A stretch of DNA of 64,000 bases from Bradysia coprophila (Eukaryota; Arthropoda; Insecta; Diptera; Sciaridae). The stretch spans positions 2,021,772-2,085,771 of the forward strand of contig NW_023503372.1 in assembly GCF_014529535.1 (NCBI RefSeq), written 5' to 3'. This document shows, one piece after another, positions 1 through 13,500 of the stretch. Position 1 is the first letter of the stretch. Each line of letters starts with the position of its first letter. A program made the translations under genes and the position numbers. The notes beneath the pieces are model-generated. The model saw only the letters and a list, made by a program, of their open reading frames with translations. It was not told where the DNA came from and did not search any database.

Positions 1-446
1 TGACTATCAAAATGTGTAGGGATAAGGTCGTAAGATCAATATACATGGTCGGACTCGCTAAAATTCGATTTAGGTTTCTCTTAAGGTGTAAGTATGTTAA
101 AATGGGGAAAAAGCTGAAAATCCAGGTGATGATAAGGAGTGATGTTAGGACAGTTTTGGTTGTATTAGTGATAAATCATCCAGAGAAAGTAATTTTGCTA
201 GTTGTCACACTTTTATCCTCCCTTTTTCAAAGATAGTCCCTAGACCGATAGGAATCATGTTAGTACTAAGATACAGCATACTGTTGGAATTTCACGGATT
301 CCAATCCGGACCACTAATAAACCTCCGATGTTTACACTAGAACCTCGTATTGATGCCTAAAACTCAATTCAATCATTTAGGCCACTAGTGTTTCGCTACA
401 GTGATTCTTTGAATGAGTTATATCAATTGCAAAACTCCAACCAATG

Positions 447-835
447 CCCTCTCTAGCAAACAAACTAGGACAATTAGGGTGGTAAAATTGTACAGTGTAT
501 GCAGTAATAGAACATTTTACGCTTCTAAAAATAAATTAAATAAAGTATGATCAGTAATGTCCTTTTTAATGTTGAAAATATTATGTCTCTTGTCAACATT
601 ACGGTGTTCGAAAATGAATAATTTGTGATTTGGATGTCTTTTTTTTGTGTGTTTTGTTCAGTCATTTTGATGTGCAAAAACGAAATAAAATTTAAAATTT
701 GTTCATGTCGATATTGCTTTAGATAAAGCGCGGCACGGCAACTCCATCACAAAAAAGCCAGTGTCAAATTTGTCAAAATAAGGTGGTGTCTGTGTCTGTG
801 ACTGTGTCAAAACGAAGTTTGTTTGCTAGAGAGGG
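447..835. mobile_element. Short element with 20-bp terminal inverted repeats
   Basis: The word CCCTCTCTAGCAAACAAACT at 447-466 recurs as its exact reverse complement at 816-835. The enclosed 349 bp is AT-rich and non-coding. Size and structure fit a non-autonomous DNA transposon (MITE). I see no clear target-site duplication, so the exact ends are uncertain. Confidence 0.55.
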
Positions 836-2199
836 TGTTGCTACAACAGTCCCACTCAATTTATATAACTCGAGTATTTATTGTGCTTAAAATTTTGCTG
901 AAAGTGAAGCTTAAAAAAAAAACAAAAAATTAGAGGCATACCGTAGACGATTTTTTTTGCCCAGAATTGTTTTAGCACAAAAAACATTTTTTAAAGAAAA
1001 ATGTTTGGTTAGGTCCTCTTCTTATTTAAAGTTCGTTCAGCCCAATCGTGAGACAGATCCAACTCAAAACTATAAATGAATTGACTTAAATTAAAATTGT
1101 ACTACTGCATACCAATCAAGGTGTCTAAACATGACAGCATGACTATGTTTAAAGAGAAGAAGATCAAACCACAGCCATTTTTTATAGGTTTCTTTAATAT
1201 CTCAAAATAAAATAAAATGAAAAGATCATACATTACAATAATACGTTTAATGCTGTCTCGTATAACACCATTCTCATTCTGTGTTCACTAGACAATTTGT
1301 TTCCATTTTTAATTTTTTATATTTTTCTCTTTGTTTCTCTTTTTTTATATTAAATTTCTATCTGTGTGTTTTATTCATTAAATTTTTTTTTATAAATTAT
1401 TTCTCATTTTTTACTTTTATATACAAAACATGCATTGCACTGATCGTTTTTTTTTTAAATTTATTTACTTTTTATAATTTTTATTTATCGATAGAATTTT
1501 ATATTTTTATTTCATTCAATTTCTTAGTTTAAATTTACATTTTCCTTTTATTATCGAATTTGGTTTTGGTTTTTAGTTTTAAAATTTTTAAATTTGTTCT
1601 TGTGTAATGATAAGTGTGTTTTCTTCATCATTGATATATTCTACATAACGTAGGTAGCTGAGACGAAAGCTACATATCAATTTTTGGAAAGTATGTTGTG
1701 GAGTGGATGGTTCAATAAAATATCCGATTTCTTCAATCAAACGAATTCGTTAACACGAGCATGTTGAGCCAAAACAATTACTGAATTTGAGTCAATTGAA
1801 AGATGTCGTACAAGACGTTGGAACTTCTTCACTCAAAAGCTTGTCTATAACACACATTGCCTAATATTGTTTAAGCTTAATACGCCAACACATGTGTACG
1901 AAAGAAAAACGTTTTATCAAGTCTATCTTCCGTAGGCCCAACATATATTACGCGTACAAATTCAATCACAAATCGTTGATTGTTCTTTGGCTATGTATCA
2001 TGGTTGCAACCGGAACAATAATTTAATTGTGTAAATAACTTACTTTAAATGGACAGATTTTTATCAACAGTTTCCTTTCCTGTTCTGAGTCAGGCCGTGT
2101 CATTCCTCAGGCAGTAGTTGTTTGATAACAACTACTACTGTAATATGAAAATTATTTTTGCATGCTAACATTCATGCGTCGAAGACCGTTCTTTTCATG

Positions 2200-2350
2200 T
2201 TTCTAGCACTTCTTTCGACGCCCTCAACATGTTAAATCCATTACATAACTCGGGATAAAAATGAAAAGTCTCGTTTTCGTGTAGTGACCTCGGCTTTGCC
2301 TCAGATCAACAAAATTCGCACGAAAACTCTGCTTTTTATCCTAATATTTG
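2200..2350. mobile_element. Palindromic repeat family A, copy 1
   Basis: The left arm (2251-2281) reads GGATAAAAATGAAAAGTC then TCGTTTTCGTG. The right arm (2318-2346) carries its imperfect complement, GCACGAAAACTC then TTTTTATCC. A left extension contains AAATCCATTACATAACT. Related sequence occurs near 29571-29700, 32895-33010 and 49015-49160, so this is a dispersed foldback-type family. Confidence 0.55.
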
Positions 2351-3909
2351 TAAAATACTATTGTTATGCTCGTCTGGCAAGTGATCATTTTTCACTACAT
2401 AGAATATAATGAATCTGAGCTCAGGAATCATTAACTAACGCTACAAAATAAGGAAGCTAGGAAGAGTAATTATTATTTAATTTACGACTGCATGAGTGAT
2501 CCTTCACTACAAAGAGACTGACAACATTCGGTCCACCGTTTTCGCTTAAGAGAACAATATTCTTTTGCGAAAAGAACCACTGCGAAAACCAATTTTCTCA
2601 ACACAGTTTATCGCTAGGGAGATTAATTGTTTTCTCTTTTCGAAATGTTCGCTCTAGAAGCGAATTAGCGAAGAAAACGGGGAAAAAGTTATGTTCCTTT
2701 CTAATACACTAATTTTTTATGACCGGGAAATTTTACTATAAGTCTCAACCGGGAAGTTCTCTTGGCTGGTTCTCTTGGAAACTTTTTTTCCACCTCTCTA
2801 GACACTCGTTATTTGTTTGACCTCTTTTGTGAGACAATTCGGAGAGAGGCTATAATTTGTAATGCGTTGCTTGACGTCATTTGAGAACGATCCCTTCATT
2901 ATAATCGTTTGCAAAGTAAAAAAAAATGAAAATAAAAATTCACCGAGGTTTGGATTAATTCTGATGGTGTGACGCAATGCTCAGAAGAAATTTGGGTTCT
3001 GTTTCAGTTCAGGCTTGCCCGAACCAGATTTCGACCAGAACCGAACTTAGTATATTGGACCCAGGTTTGATTTGACCTGAAATTCGTCAATTCGCTAAAA
3101 GGAACTCAGGGCCTATTTTCAAAATTTCTTCAAGTATTTTCAAGAGTTTCGGGATATTTCGAGTACTTGCAAAAGTTTCAGAAATTGGTAAAAAATTTCG
3201 GAAATTGTTGAATTAAAATTTTTTCAAGAATTTGAAGGAATTTGAGAATTTTCAAAAAACTGAACTGTCTGAACTTGAACCTAACTCTACCTAACGTGAA
3301 CTTTAACCTGAATAATTCAGGTTCTTATAGCATAGCCCATCGTTAAAAATGGAACCAAAAAATTTCGTACTCCAAGTCTTTAATGAGGAACATTTTATTA
3401 CACTCATCAAAGTCATCGTAATTTGCGATACCTTCGACAAAGTATTGATCCCCCTGGTACACCATTTAAGTTTCACATTTTTAACTCTCATCTCGGTTTG
3501 CAAGACGTAGCCAAGTATGAAATATGTAAAACTCAAAAGATATAGCAGCGTAAGTAGAAAAAATTTTCATTTTCAATTCTATCGTTGAACATATAAAAAT
3601 ACTACTCTGCACAACACTAAAACGACGAGACGCACTATCAAAAAAAAAAATTGTCAATTTAAATGAAGTTCAAGGTGAACAATCAGCAGTTAGTCGCCAA
3701 TATAGTTACATCAACGAAAAATTCAATAAAACTTATTCTACTCTTTATCTCTGGTATAATGTCTTTAAAAAAAACACCATTGGCACCGACACAATCCACT
3801 CGATATAATAATGTACGAAAATGGAATGCCATCTATGAAAATACTCCCCAATATATCGTCTCTGGTTTTTCATAATTTAAAATTTTTTCGTCCCTTTTTT
3901 CATCAAATT

Positions 3910-3915
3910 TTTAAT
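3910..3915 (-). terminator. Candidate Rab14 polyadenylation signal (ATTAAA)
   Basis: TTTAAT on the plus strand reads ATTAAA on the minus strand, about 95 bases past the Rab14 stop codon. ATTAAA is the commonest natural variant of AATAAA. No transcript end was available to confirm its use. Confidence 0.35.
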
Positions 3916-4008
3916 AAAATAAAAACTCTCGCGCTCTATCGACTCACTTTGTTAAATTGATAAATTGGATTGGGCCTTAAAATGTATTTAAAAAAAAAAA
4001 TATTCAAA

Positions 4009-4950
<942 letters not shown>

Positions 4951-6439
4951 TTAGGATTAGAATATCTAATTGATTAAAGACTTGGCAGAGTGTGAAAGTG
5001 GGGTTCGGTTGACTTTATAATTTTTGGAAACAAGGGCTGGTCGATATTGACGGCTGTCGATTGTGTCTAATGACAATTATTTATGTAAAAGTGGAGGATA
5101 ATTCGTTGAAATAGTGAATGGATAGAGAGGCGATAAGAAGCCATTTAAATAGTGCGTACGCTAAATAATAAGGATGCACTCTCCCTACGACTAGGAAAAA
5201 AATTCCAAACGCATGGAGCGTAAGCTTTCGTCTCACTATCTTATCCTGAATACAGCGTACACTCTATTTGAATGATCCCGAAGAGTATTGCTCGTAACAG
5301 TAGGAATGGTTCCATAAAATTGAAATTATAAAGGAAAGCTGGCCTTTCGACACCTGATGTTTAGATCCTAATCGGTCGGAATATTCTCCGATTATGACCG
5401 AAAATAAAATTGATTTTCAAACGGTTTTGCTGACCTACGACAGAAAGATTCGGCTGAATTTCATGATTTCAGAACCATCAAATGAGTAAGTCCAGCTATC
5501 GAGAGATCTTCGATAAGTCCTCCGCACTTTATGTACATTCATGCCAAGAAAAAGTAAATTGGGCGTCTGGTGCAACCATAATTTCTTGAACAATGAAATT
5601 TATAATTGCATTGCAGATAAGGTGTCAATGCATGCCATTTCAGACTATACATTTTTTGTCGATTAACAATCTCAATTATAACAAAAAAACGTTTCGTGCA
5701 CTCCAACATTGATGTGCATTGAATGGAAACGGTTGTAAATGATAACAGTAACGAGAATTCAACAGCATAGACACTCAGATCAACTTTTTTTATAGAGAGG
5801 CCTAGATCGACCCTTTTCAACTCAATTGGGAGCATTAAAATTATAATATCTAAATTAAGATGAATCATTATGGCGATGACGTGCCAATCAAAACAATGAA
5901 TTTTCTTTGTTCGGCTAATTCTTATCGAAATTTTTGATTCATCGTCTCTGGGGTTAAACCGCAATTTTCGGCAATGATTGGAAAACATTTTATCAAACGT
6001 CTGGCCTACATATTTTCGCTACGCTTTTTTCCCAGATACACAATTTACGCATTCCGCAGGATATGAATAAAATTTTAATTTTATTGTTGACCGACACTGT
6101 AATTTTTAACCGCACGACTGTTACTGCTCACCTTTGGAATTTAATTAACTTTTTTTCAGCGAACTTTAGTTAATTATTCAACTACCCGAACGATTTTACA
6201 AAGATACTTGTTTGGTAATTTTGTTATTTAATGAAAACACGACAAAATCAATATGGAGACAATCTGTTGTCAAGTATTGGTTCGCATATGGCAACACGAT
6301 AAGTAAAGTTAAAACGTACCAGAAAGTGTAGTACAAAATTTCGAATGCATTGTAGACTCAACCAAGGTTGGATACTATGAGGAGAGAGGAGGTTACGCTG
6401 ATCGCCATTATTTCACTGGGCAGAATTGCAAAAAAAAAC

Positions 6440-6880
6440 CTTGGCGGTTATAGGTAAGTCTAACTCGGGCCATCTGTTTTGATATAGCGAAAATATTTTG
6501 TGAAACACAAGTAAATCATAGTCGATCATTAAAAAAAAAGTGTTATTACCATCGAACTTGTGTGCTAGGCCGCGTGTCAGAATCAAGGCTTCAGACCATT
6601 TTATTAGATTCACCTTTCCCATACAAACAAACTCACAAAAATCGAATTTGGATAACGTGATGAATATTTAGCATTACCTCACACTATATCTACCTTGGGC
6701 GTAACCAAGGTAAATATATGGGCGGATGTAATGCCATTCAGACTCGCGGCCAAGCACAATAGTTCGATGTTAATGACACCGTTTTTTAAAATGGTTGACT
6801 ATGATTTTCGTGTGTTTCACAAAATGTTGTGCTATCACAAAACAGATGGCCCAGGTTTCTAAGCAATTTTGTGATTTTAA
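6440..6880. repeat. Foldback repeat with arms of about 150 bp
   Basis: The left arm (about 6440-6590) contains GGGCCATCTGTTTTG and TTTTGTGAAACACA. The right arm (about 6735-6880) carries the reverse complements, CAAAACAGATGGCCC and TGTGTTTCACAAAA, in mirrored order. Pairing continues inward through GGCCGCG/CGCGGCC. The centre holds a near-palindrome, ACCTTGGGCGTAACCAAGGT (6690-6713). The arms are diverged, so this is an old element. Confidence 0.6.
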
Positions 6881-7487
6881 AGAAAGGGAGAGATGGTGTT
6901 TATAGCGAACTTTCGTGCCACTGCACATCTGATTCGGTTATATATGGCATTATCTCCGTCCATATCTTGGACGTAACCTCGTTATATATACAACATTGGA
7001 CTCTAAATCGATTGTAGAATACGCAAATAAGCAATGATATCTCTTCACCCGAAAAATGTGTGGCCGCAATTATGACCCCGAATGTGTTAGCTGCGCATTC
7101 GGTATACGTACACCTCTTGTTTGTTGGTCTAGGTTGAAACACTAGTCTGATCACTGGTCAATGACCACCTTTTATTTGCGAAAAGTTTTCCGAAATTACA
7201 TAGCGCTGGTCAAACTGCTACAAGAAAATCTATTTTACATTCAGGCGGCCCAAAAACGTCACATTCTATCACCAGATAAAGACCCGAAACAACGACTTTC
7301 GCTCTCACTTTTGTTTTCCACTTTTTCATCCAAGTTCTGTCAGTTTTACTTTATTTCCCATTTTTTCTTCCAAGTTGTGTCAATTTTTTGTAACTCGAAA
7401 ATGACACACACGTGATATCGAATGTGATCTCACATGTGATATCCCGGCACTTTGCTGGTTACAGTGACTTGTCGACTTTAGGCACCC

Positions 7488-7681
7488 TGCAGAATAATGT
7501 GCACGGGGGAACTTTACACACTCTGGAAAGTAGTAAAGGAGTCGAGGAATACCTCCAAATAAATTTCTAAAAATCAAAAATTAAATTTTAGATTTTTTTA
7601 ATTTTATTTGGAGGTAATCCTCGACTCCTTTACTACTTTCTAGGGTCTCTAAAGTTCCCCCGTGCACATTATTCTGCAATG
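7488..7681. mobile_element. Palindromic MITE with arms of about 77 bp
   Basis: The left arm begins TGCAGAATAATGTGCACGGG and the right arm ends CCCGTGCACATTATTCTGCA. Both carry the complementary words AGTAGTAAAGGAGTCGAGGA and TCCTCGACTCCTTTACTACT. A short AT-rich loop separates them. The close match of the arms suggests a fairly recent insertion. The target-site duplication is not clear. Confidence 0.65.
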
Positions 7682-7724
7682 TGGTAATATTATGTTTAAT
7701 TTGTTACTTTATTAATTCAAAGAA

Positions 7725-7870
7725 TAATACAATAGATTAAGGTTAGCTCGTCTAGTTGTGTGCTTATTACGTAGGTGGAAGCACGGGTTTTCAGGTGGTA
7801 TAACGTAGCGATTCACGTGTGCCAACCTGAAAAAATAAAAGATCAAAACCCACTACTGACCGGTGGCGAC
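7725..7870 (+). repeat. Dispersed repeat B, copy 1
   Basis: The segment containing TTATTACGTAGGTGGAAGCA and CACTGACCGG-like words recurs in opposite orientation at about 47265-47440, inside a Liprin-alpha intron. No coding potential was seen, and the family is not identified. Confidence 0.5.
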
Positions 7871-8577
7871 TCGCTTGAGAGAATAAATAATGAGAGAACG
7901 AATTCTTTACTCTATTTTTGAAATGTTTCAAACTTTTCGTAACTATTCTTTTGTATTCGAGATAAGAATAAGTCACGTCAGTTTCAGTAAGTGTCATTAT
8001 AGATTCATTAGCTACAATATAAAACTGACGGTTGTTACTGCTTACAAAACGGATTTGAGGTTAATTGACCGGCTATAATTATAGCGTTATTGGCAAGATC
8101 CAAGTCATGGTTGTTAGTTTCAGCAAATATATTAAGTTTTATTTTATCCAACCAAATAACAAAATCCATTATACAATTTGAATACTCGCTGTATTTACAC
8201 GTGCTGTAATTCGATATTGAACTTGAGACAAACGTATATATAAACGTTACAACCGGAATATTAAATTATGTTTACAAAAATCTTTGTGACTTTCTAAAAA
8301 AAATATAAAACAAGGCATCAGAACAGTCGGAGCGTTTGCTGCGACTTAGCCCCGTACAACCCGTAATTCTATTTCGTTCGCAACCATTATACGTCCGTAG
8401 CCCTAATAAGCCCGGAACCCTAATACGTCTACAACCCTCTAATGCGTCTGTTACCAAAATGCAAGTCAAGTTGCGCATTGTCAAATTTACTGAAACTGTT
8501 CATTTTTTAAATTGCGCATAGCGCAATTACGAAAGCCCGTACGAAGTACCTTTCAAATAAAACCAACAATTTACGAC

Positions 8578-9010
8578 ATTATTTTAGAAACCCAAAATTT
8601 TTTGCCAACTTTCCATTGGGTATTCAATTACCTCTCAAATGAAACAAAAACTATCAAAATCGGTTGAGATTTACTCGATTTATGTGCAAAAAGCACTTAG
8701 GGCCGAGTAGCGGCCTTAGTACAAGGGCCCAAATTTGAAACATTTTTTGCCATCATTCTATTCGGTATTCAATTATCTCTCAAATAAAACAAAATCTAGC
8801 AAAATCGGATGAGATTTACTCGATTTATGTGCAAAAAACACTTAGGGCCGAGTAGCGGCCTTAGTCCAAGGGCCCAAATTTGAAACTTTTTTCGCCACGT
8901 TCTTTTCGGTATTCAATTACCTTCCATAAAAAACTAAATCTGGCAAAATCGGATGAGATTTACTCGATTTATGTGGAAAAAACACTTAGGGCCGAGTAAC
9001 GACCTTTGAG
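8578..9010. repeat. Three tandem units of about 145 bp inside element C
   Basis: The word CACTTAGGGCCGAG occurs at 8694, 8839 and 8983, spacings of 145 and 144 bp. Each unit also carries a TATTCAATTACCTCTCAAAT-like segment and AAATCGG(A/T)TGAGATTTACTC. The shorter element copy at 14688 lacks all three units, so the array has expanded or been lost within the family. Confidence 0.75.
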
Positions 9011-9289
9011 CCCTCCCAACAAGCTCGCGTTGCATCCTACACAAAAACAATGTTCAGCAACTTTGTTCTACTCGTCAATACCTTTCATTTGATATATCAC
9101 AAGCAGCTATTACGTGCGTATTTCGGTAGATATCGTCGAAAGACTGAAAAACACCTATAGGGCCCTAGCTCTGGAAGGGCCGACCCTACCATGCCCATTT
9201 TCGAACTTGACCTTACTTTTGTCGATACCAATCGGGGAAAAAAAGAATTTTGAAAAAAGGTTGTGATTTGCTCAAGCTAGAGGGGTCAC

Positions 9290-9364
9290 GGACGGACGGA
9301 CGGACGGACGGACGGACGGACGGACGGACGAACGGACGGACGGACGGACGGACGGACGGACGGA
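9290..9364. repeat. GGAC tetranucleotide microsatellite
   Basis: About 18 units of GGAC run with one interruption (GAAC). The second element copy carries a much shorter version at about 15226-15252. It is therefore an internal, length-variable part of the element and not an independent locus. Confidence 0.9.
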
Positions 9365-10505
9365 CATTTTTTTTATTGCGGATTCGTCATCTATGAACAT
9401 AACCAAAAGCTTTGCCCTTACTGTCTGCTTCCAATTCGACGTGTTACAAACGGCATATTAATCTTATAAGCCCCCAGTACTTCGTACGGGGCTAAAAAGT
9501 TCTGAGGTACCGAAACGAAAAAATCACGTAATAAAACCTGTATTAGCACAGTCAATTAATGCTTCAGCAAAATACTATGATTACATCATTGATATACACA
9601 TAAATTTATGTTGATTCCTCGTTTCGATTTATTTGCACATTCAACGCAATGGCAGCAATTTAAATTAATTGAAAGTGTAAAAATACTGATAAGTGATCGA
9701 ACGAGACGTTCGCAATCAAAATATTTCAATGAATATGATTTAAACGACCCATCCCAGGGCCTATATTCTGTGTTCAGGAATATATCTAAACCCTGAAGGT
9801 AATGCAAACAAAACGCCAATAGATGTTGGATACGCAGTGTATCGAGTGTCGATGTATAATAAAACAAATACATCTTAAGCTATGGGGTCCTGTGTGCCTT
9901 TGTGCCGTCATGTCAGTGCATATGAAACAATATTTAGGAATAGGCTCAATCCATAGCATAGGGTTATACACAGCCTATAAAATGGATTCTTGGAAAAAAT
10001 AACCATTCGGAAACAGCTATATCGACAACAACAACAACGACAAAAATATAAGCAACATCCCCGTTAAAAATGTCTTAAATAAGGAAATGTGTGTTTGAAC
10101 GAATTAAGTAAAAGATTTGTATCACTAGGAACACCCGAATGAAGTACAAGATTCAATCGTTATATTTCGACATTCCTGTCTTTTCTAGTAGGAAGTGCAA
10201 GGGTTTTTAGTGAAATATTTTTTTGATCCTTTTACTGCTAGTCAGACTGGTAGTGAAAGCAAATTTGAACTTTTTCAGTCGACAAACTCTTCAACAGGAG
10301 AATAGCCCCTGTATCCACATGATCGGAAGATTTAAAAATCGCAAGACGACTGAACTACACATTTTTCTGGCATGTGTAGCTCGAATTCATTGTCTATAGA
10401 CTCAAGTTAGTTAAAATTTGACGGTGACCGTGGTCATTCAACACTTCGTTTTTGGTTTCTTGTTTTATTTATTTAGTTTTCGAATGTTTAATTTCATTCC
10501 CAAAA

Positions 10506-13500
10506 ATGTCGCGCGTTAGTGCAACCCTCCTCGGTAAAGCTAGTGAAGTCAGTGAGATTGATACATTCCAAGTGGATGTCATTGGTGATATATTAGATAA
10601 TTGTCGATCAATTCCGAACAATTTTCATAATTTATCTAACGAAAATTCCAACCGCCTTTTTCATGGCATGCATCGTTTATTCAGCCCCGATACCTCAAAG
10701 GGTTGCAATACATTGCATGGACACAAAGGCTTTGACTGCAATAAAACATCCAACGGTAGTGTCAGCGGACGATAAGGTTTTCCATTTAAGTTTTTGTGAT
10801 ACTTTTGCTGATATTAAAGATCATGCAAATAGGCATTATGGAAATGAGAGCTACGAAATGCCATGGACGGTACCTAAATCGGATATAGTTGTAAACAATC
10901 GCTCTAACATTATACCGTGTGATTTATTCAATTTTAAAAGTGGCAAATCGGTCACAACGTACGATGTGGTGTGTTCCCGAGGCGGTTTTGTTGTGGTCAC
11001 TCAAGGAATGCATCTTGTGGGCATATTTTTAAGTGGAATTGTATTGAGATATGCATTGAAAGTGTAAGCATTTCACTTTTAACGTAAAAATCATTTTAAT
11101 ATTTTGATTTGTTCAACCATCGTCGGTGGATGGATTTTATTAGTATCAGTCCGAAAAATGTGATGCGATCGGCCATGATAGTACAAATTATTTGTGGCAA
11201 TATTGCTGGACTGGTTGAATCATTTGTCGTACATTTAATTTTCCGTGCTCTAGCAGCCATTGGATGTGCAGCAGCTTTCGGGGCGGGATCAGTGATATGT
11301 TAGATAATTTTCATTGAATCTATTTACAGTCGAAAACTAAAAACCAATAGGTCGGGAATATAGTTTCAGATATAACACGAGGACGATTCAAACAGTCAGC
11401 GGTAGTGTTGTTCGACACGTTTTGGTCAATTGGAATTGTGATACTGTCATTCATAACCCAATATGAGAGTAGATGGACTCAATTGTACTTGGTGATATCC
11501 TACCCAACATTAATAATCGTAGTCCTTACGATGTAAGTGTAATTTTCGGTGATGAACGGTGTAATATAGGGTAAAATTTGAGACCCCAGCCCATAAAATA
11601 ATTATTTATCAATTCGATCCTCGTTCCTCATAAAAATAAAAATTTGATGGCTGGGTACTCGAGCGCGCTAGACTTTTAAATTCATAAATTATTAGCTGTA
11701 TTGGAAGACAGTTAAATTTTAAATAATTCGAATCACCAGGGCACCCCATCGCTCAAGTTCTCTAACAACTGTTAAAGTTTAACTTACCGCTGAAAATTTG
11801 CTGATTGTAAGTTACCTAGAGAAGAAAAAACCGTCGAATGATGGATGATACATAACGCAAAATTAAACTCACGTTGTAGCACACTGTCAGACTACACTGA
11901 TAAAAAAGATTTTGGCGGTGTACTTCGGATATGTATGATATACTTCTGTTATGCATAGTATGCGTCGGGTATGTATGGCAAACCTGTCGTATGTAAGTTT
12001 ACGTACGGTATGTGTGCCATACATCTCACGCGTGTAGTCGACGTAGGACATGTGTAAAATTTTGGTATGTGTAACTTCATCGCAAAATTACCTCATACGC
12101 CCAACACGTTTGAGAAAAGCACACGTTTAGGATGTTTGTATACGCATGGTAAGTATGATGTCAAAAGATCGTACTTGTTGTGCGTTAACATTCGTACACT
12201 GTGCATTTTATATTAATAGCAACAATGTCAAGTCCTTTACGTACATGAGATGAATGTATCTGTATCAGGATTTTAGGATTCACTTAAAAACAGAAATATT
12301 AAATTCAGTCATTTAAATTTCAAAACGTTTTATTCCCTGAGTTTCAATCTCATACTGTTGAAATATCGAAATATTACGCAAAAAGAAGAAGAAGAAGGAA
12401 TTACGATTACGATTCTCGATATTAGGTCATTGTCATATACCATAGTTTAAATTAGAATAAAAAAAAATATTTTCAAAGTTTCATATGTGTGTCATGTAAG
12501 TAAACGTATAGCATGTATAAGTACTTTGTGTGCAAACGTGCTCCACGTTTACCTACTTCTACCAACGCTTCACAATACAACTATCAATGTAGTATGTCTT
12601 AATTGCAACATTGGTTGAAGCGCCGCTTTGAGATCAGGAGGTCCCCAGTTCAAACCCAGCACCAAACATGGAGAAAATTTTTATCTAAGAAAACGTTACG
12701 ATATAAATGAATAAAAACACGAAAAATAAAAAAATTAAAATTAAAAAGAACGAAATTTGACGAAATAATGTACATCAAAATTTCATTTTATTTCGGATAC
12801 CAGAGCAAACGTACTGGACCTTTACTGACGCAGTGCACGTGTACTAAACATTCCCGAAGTTCGATCCAAAAATAGCTGTCTGCCAGCCTATTTACACGTC
12901 CACTACGTACAGTACACGTCCAGCGCGTTAACTTTTCTATCAGTGTAGGTACTATGGGCCGATTTTACAGGATCGGAAATGGAAAAATTGTAGTCACTCA
13001 AAGTTCTAAGTTCAATTCCTTTATTAAGATCTAAGATTATGGCACCGCAGATGAAAATTTTCATTTTATTTTACTCATCCGTTGATTGTATTGATCTCAA
13101 TCCTGATTTAAAGGAGGTTAATGTGTTTAAAGTCTAATTCCAGGAGATTTTAGGAGCATTTTAGAAATTCTAGGAGTTTTGGGAGATTTTATGAGGTTTG
13201 GGAGGCCTGCTAGTAGAACAACTTTTTGCTAGAAATAGCCGTACCTTAGTGCTTGTAATCAGAGCCATCAGAAGTGAATTTTTTAAAGGACGAAAGAGAA
13301 TTGACGATTAAATGAAGTTACGAAGATTATTATTAATGGTCTCATTACAATTTACATTTAGATGGATGCCAGACTCACCGCGCTGGCTGTTGAGTCATGG
13401 AGACATAGAGGGTACTTTTAAATTATTAGTTCACGCAGCCGAATGTTGTGATTTAAAAGATAATCTACCCGCAAATCTGGCATTTAAGCTAAAACTGCAA

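Larger units (their letters stand above)
1..4008. other. Gene-free AT-rich stretch left of Rab14
   Basis: I find no convincing exon here. Open frames are short and have no coding-like composition. It holds an inverted-repeat element at 447-835, a homopolymer-rich T/A tract at about 1280-1600, and a palindromic element at about 2200-2350. An A/T-biased stretch with repeated short words such as TTTC and GAAATT lies at 3110-3270. The last 100 bases or so are probably the Rab14 3' UTR. Confidence 0.6.
8310..9495. mobile_element. Repeat element C, long copy (1186 bp)
   Basis: It shares both ends with the shorter copy at 14688-15381: it starts ACAAGGCATCAGAACAGTCG and ends GTACTTCGTACGGGGCTAA. TTAGCCCCGTAC near the 5' end is the reverse complement of the last 12 bases. 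The 3' end can fold as AGCCCC...GGGGCT. The middle has three tandem units of about 145 bp (8578-9010), then a GGAC microsatellite (about 9290-9364). There is no open frame of use, so it is non-autonomous. The CTAA end after a hairpin recalls Helitrons, but the 5' end lacks TC; the class is unresolved. Confidence 0.6.

Noticed and set aside
5539..5988. 149-codon open frame on the minus strand
   Set aside because: No motif, no splice context and no coding-like codon bias; the translated sequence looks like random AT-rich DNA.
12600..12670. CAGTTCAAACCCAGC resembling a tRNA T-arm inside the 12-kb element
   Set aside because: Only the T-arm-like word is present; no acceptor or anticodon stem could be paired.
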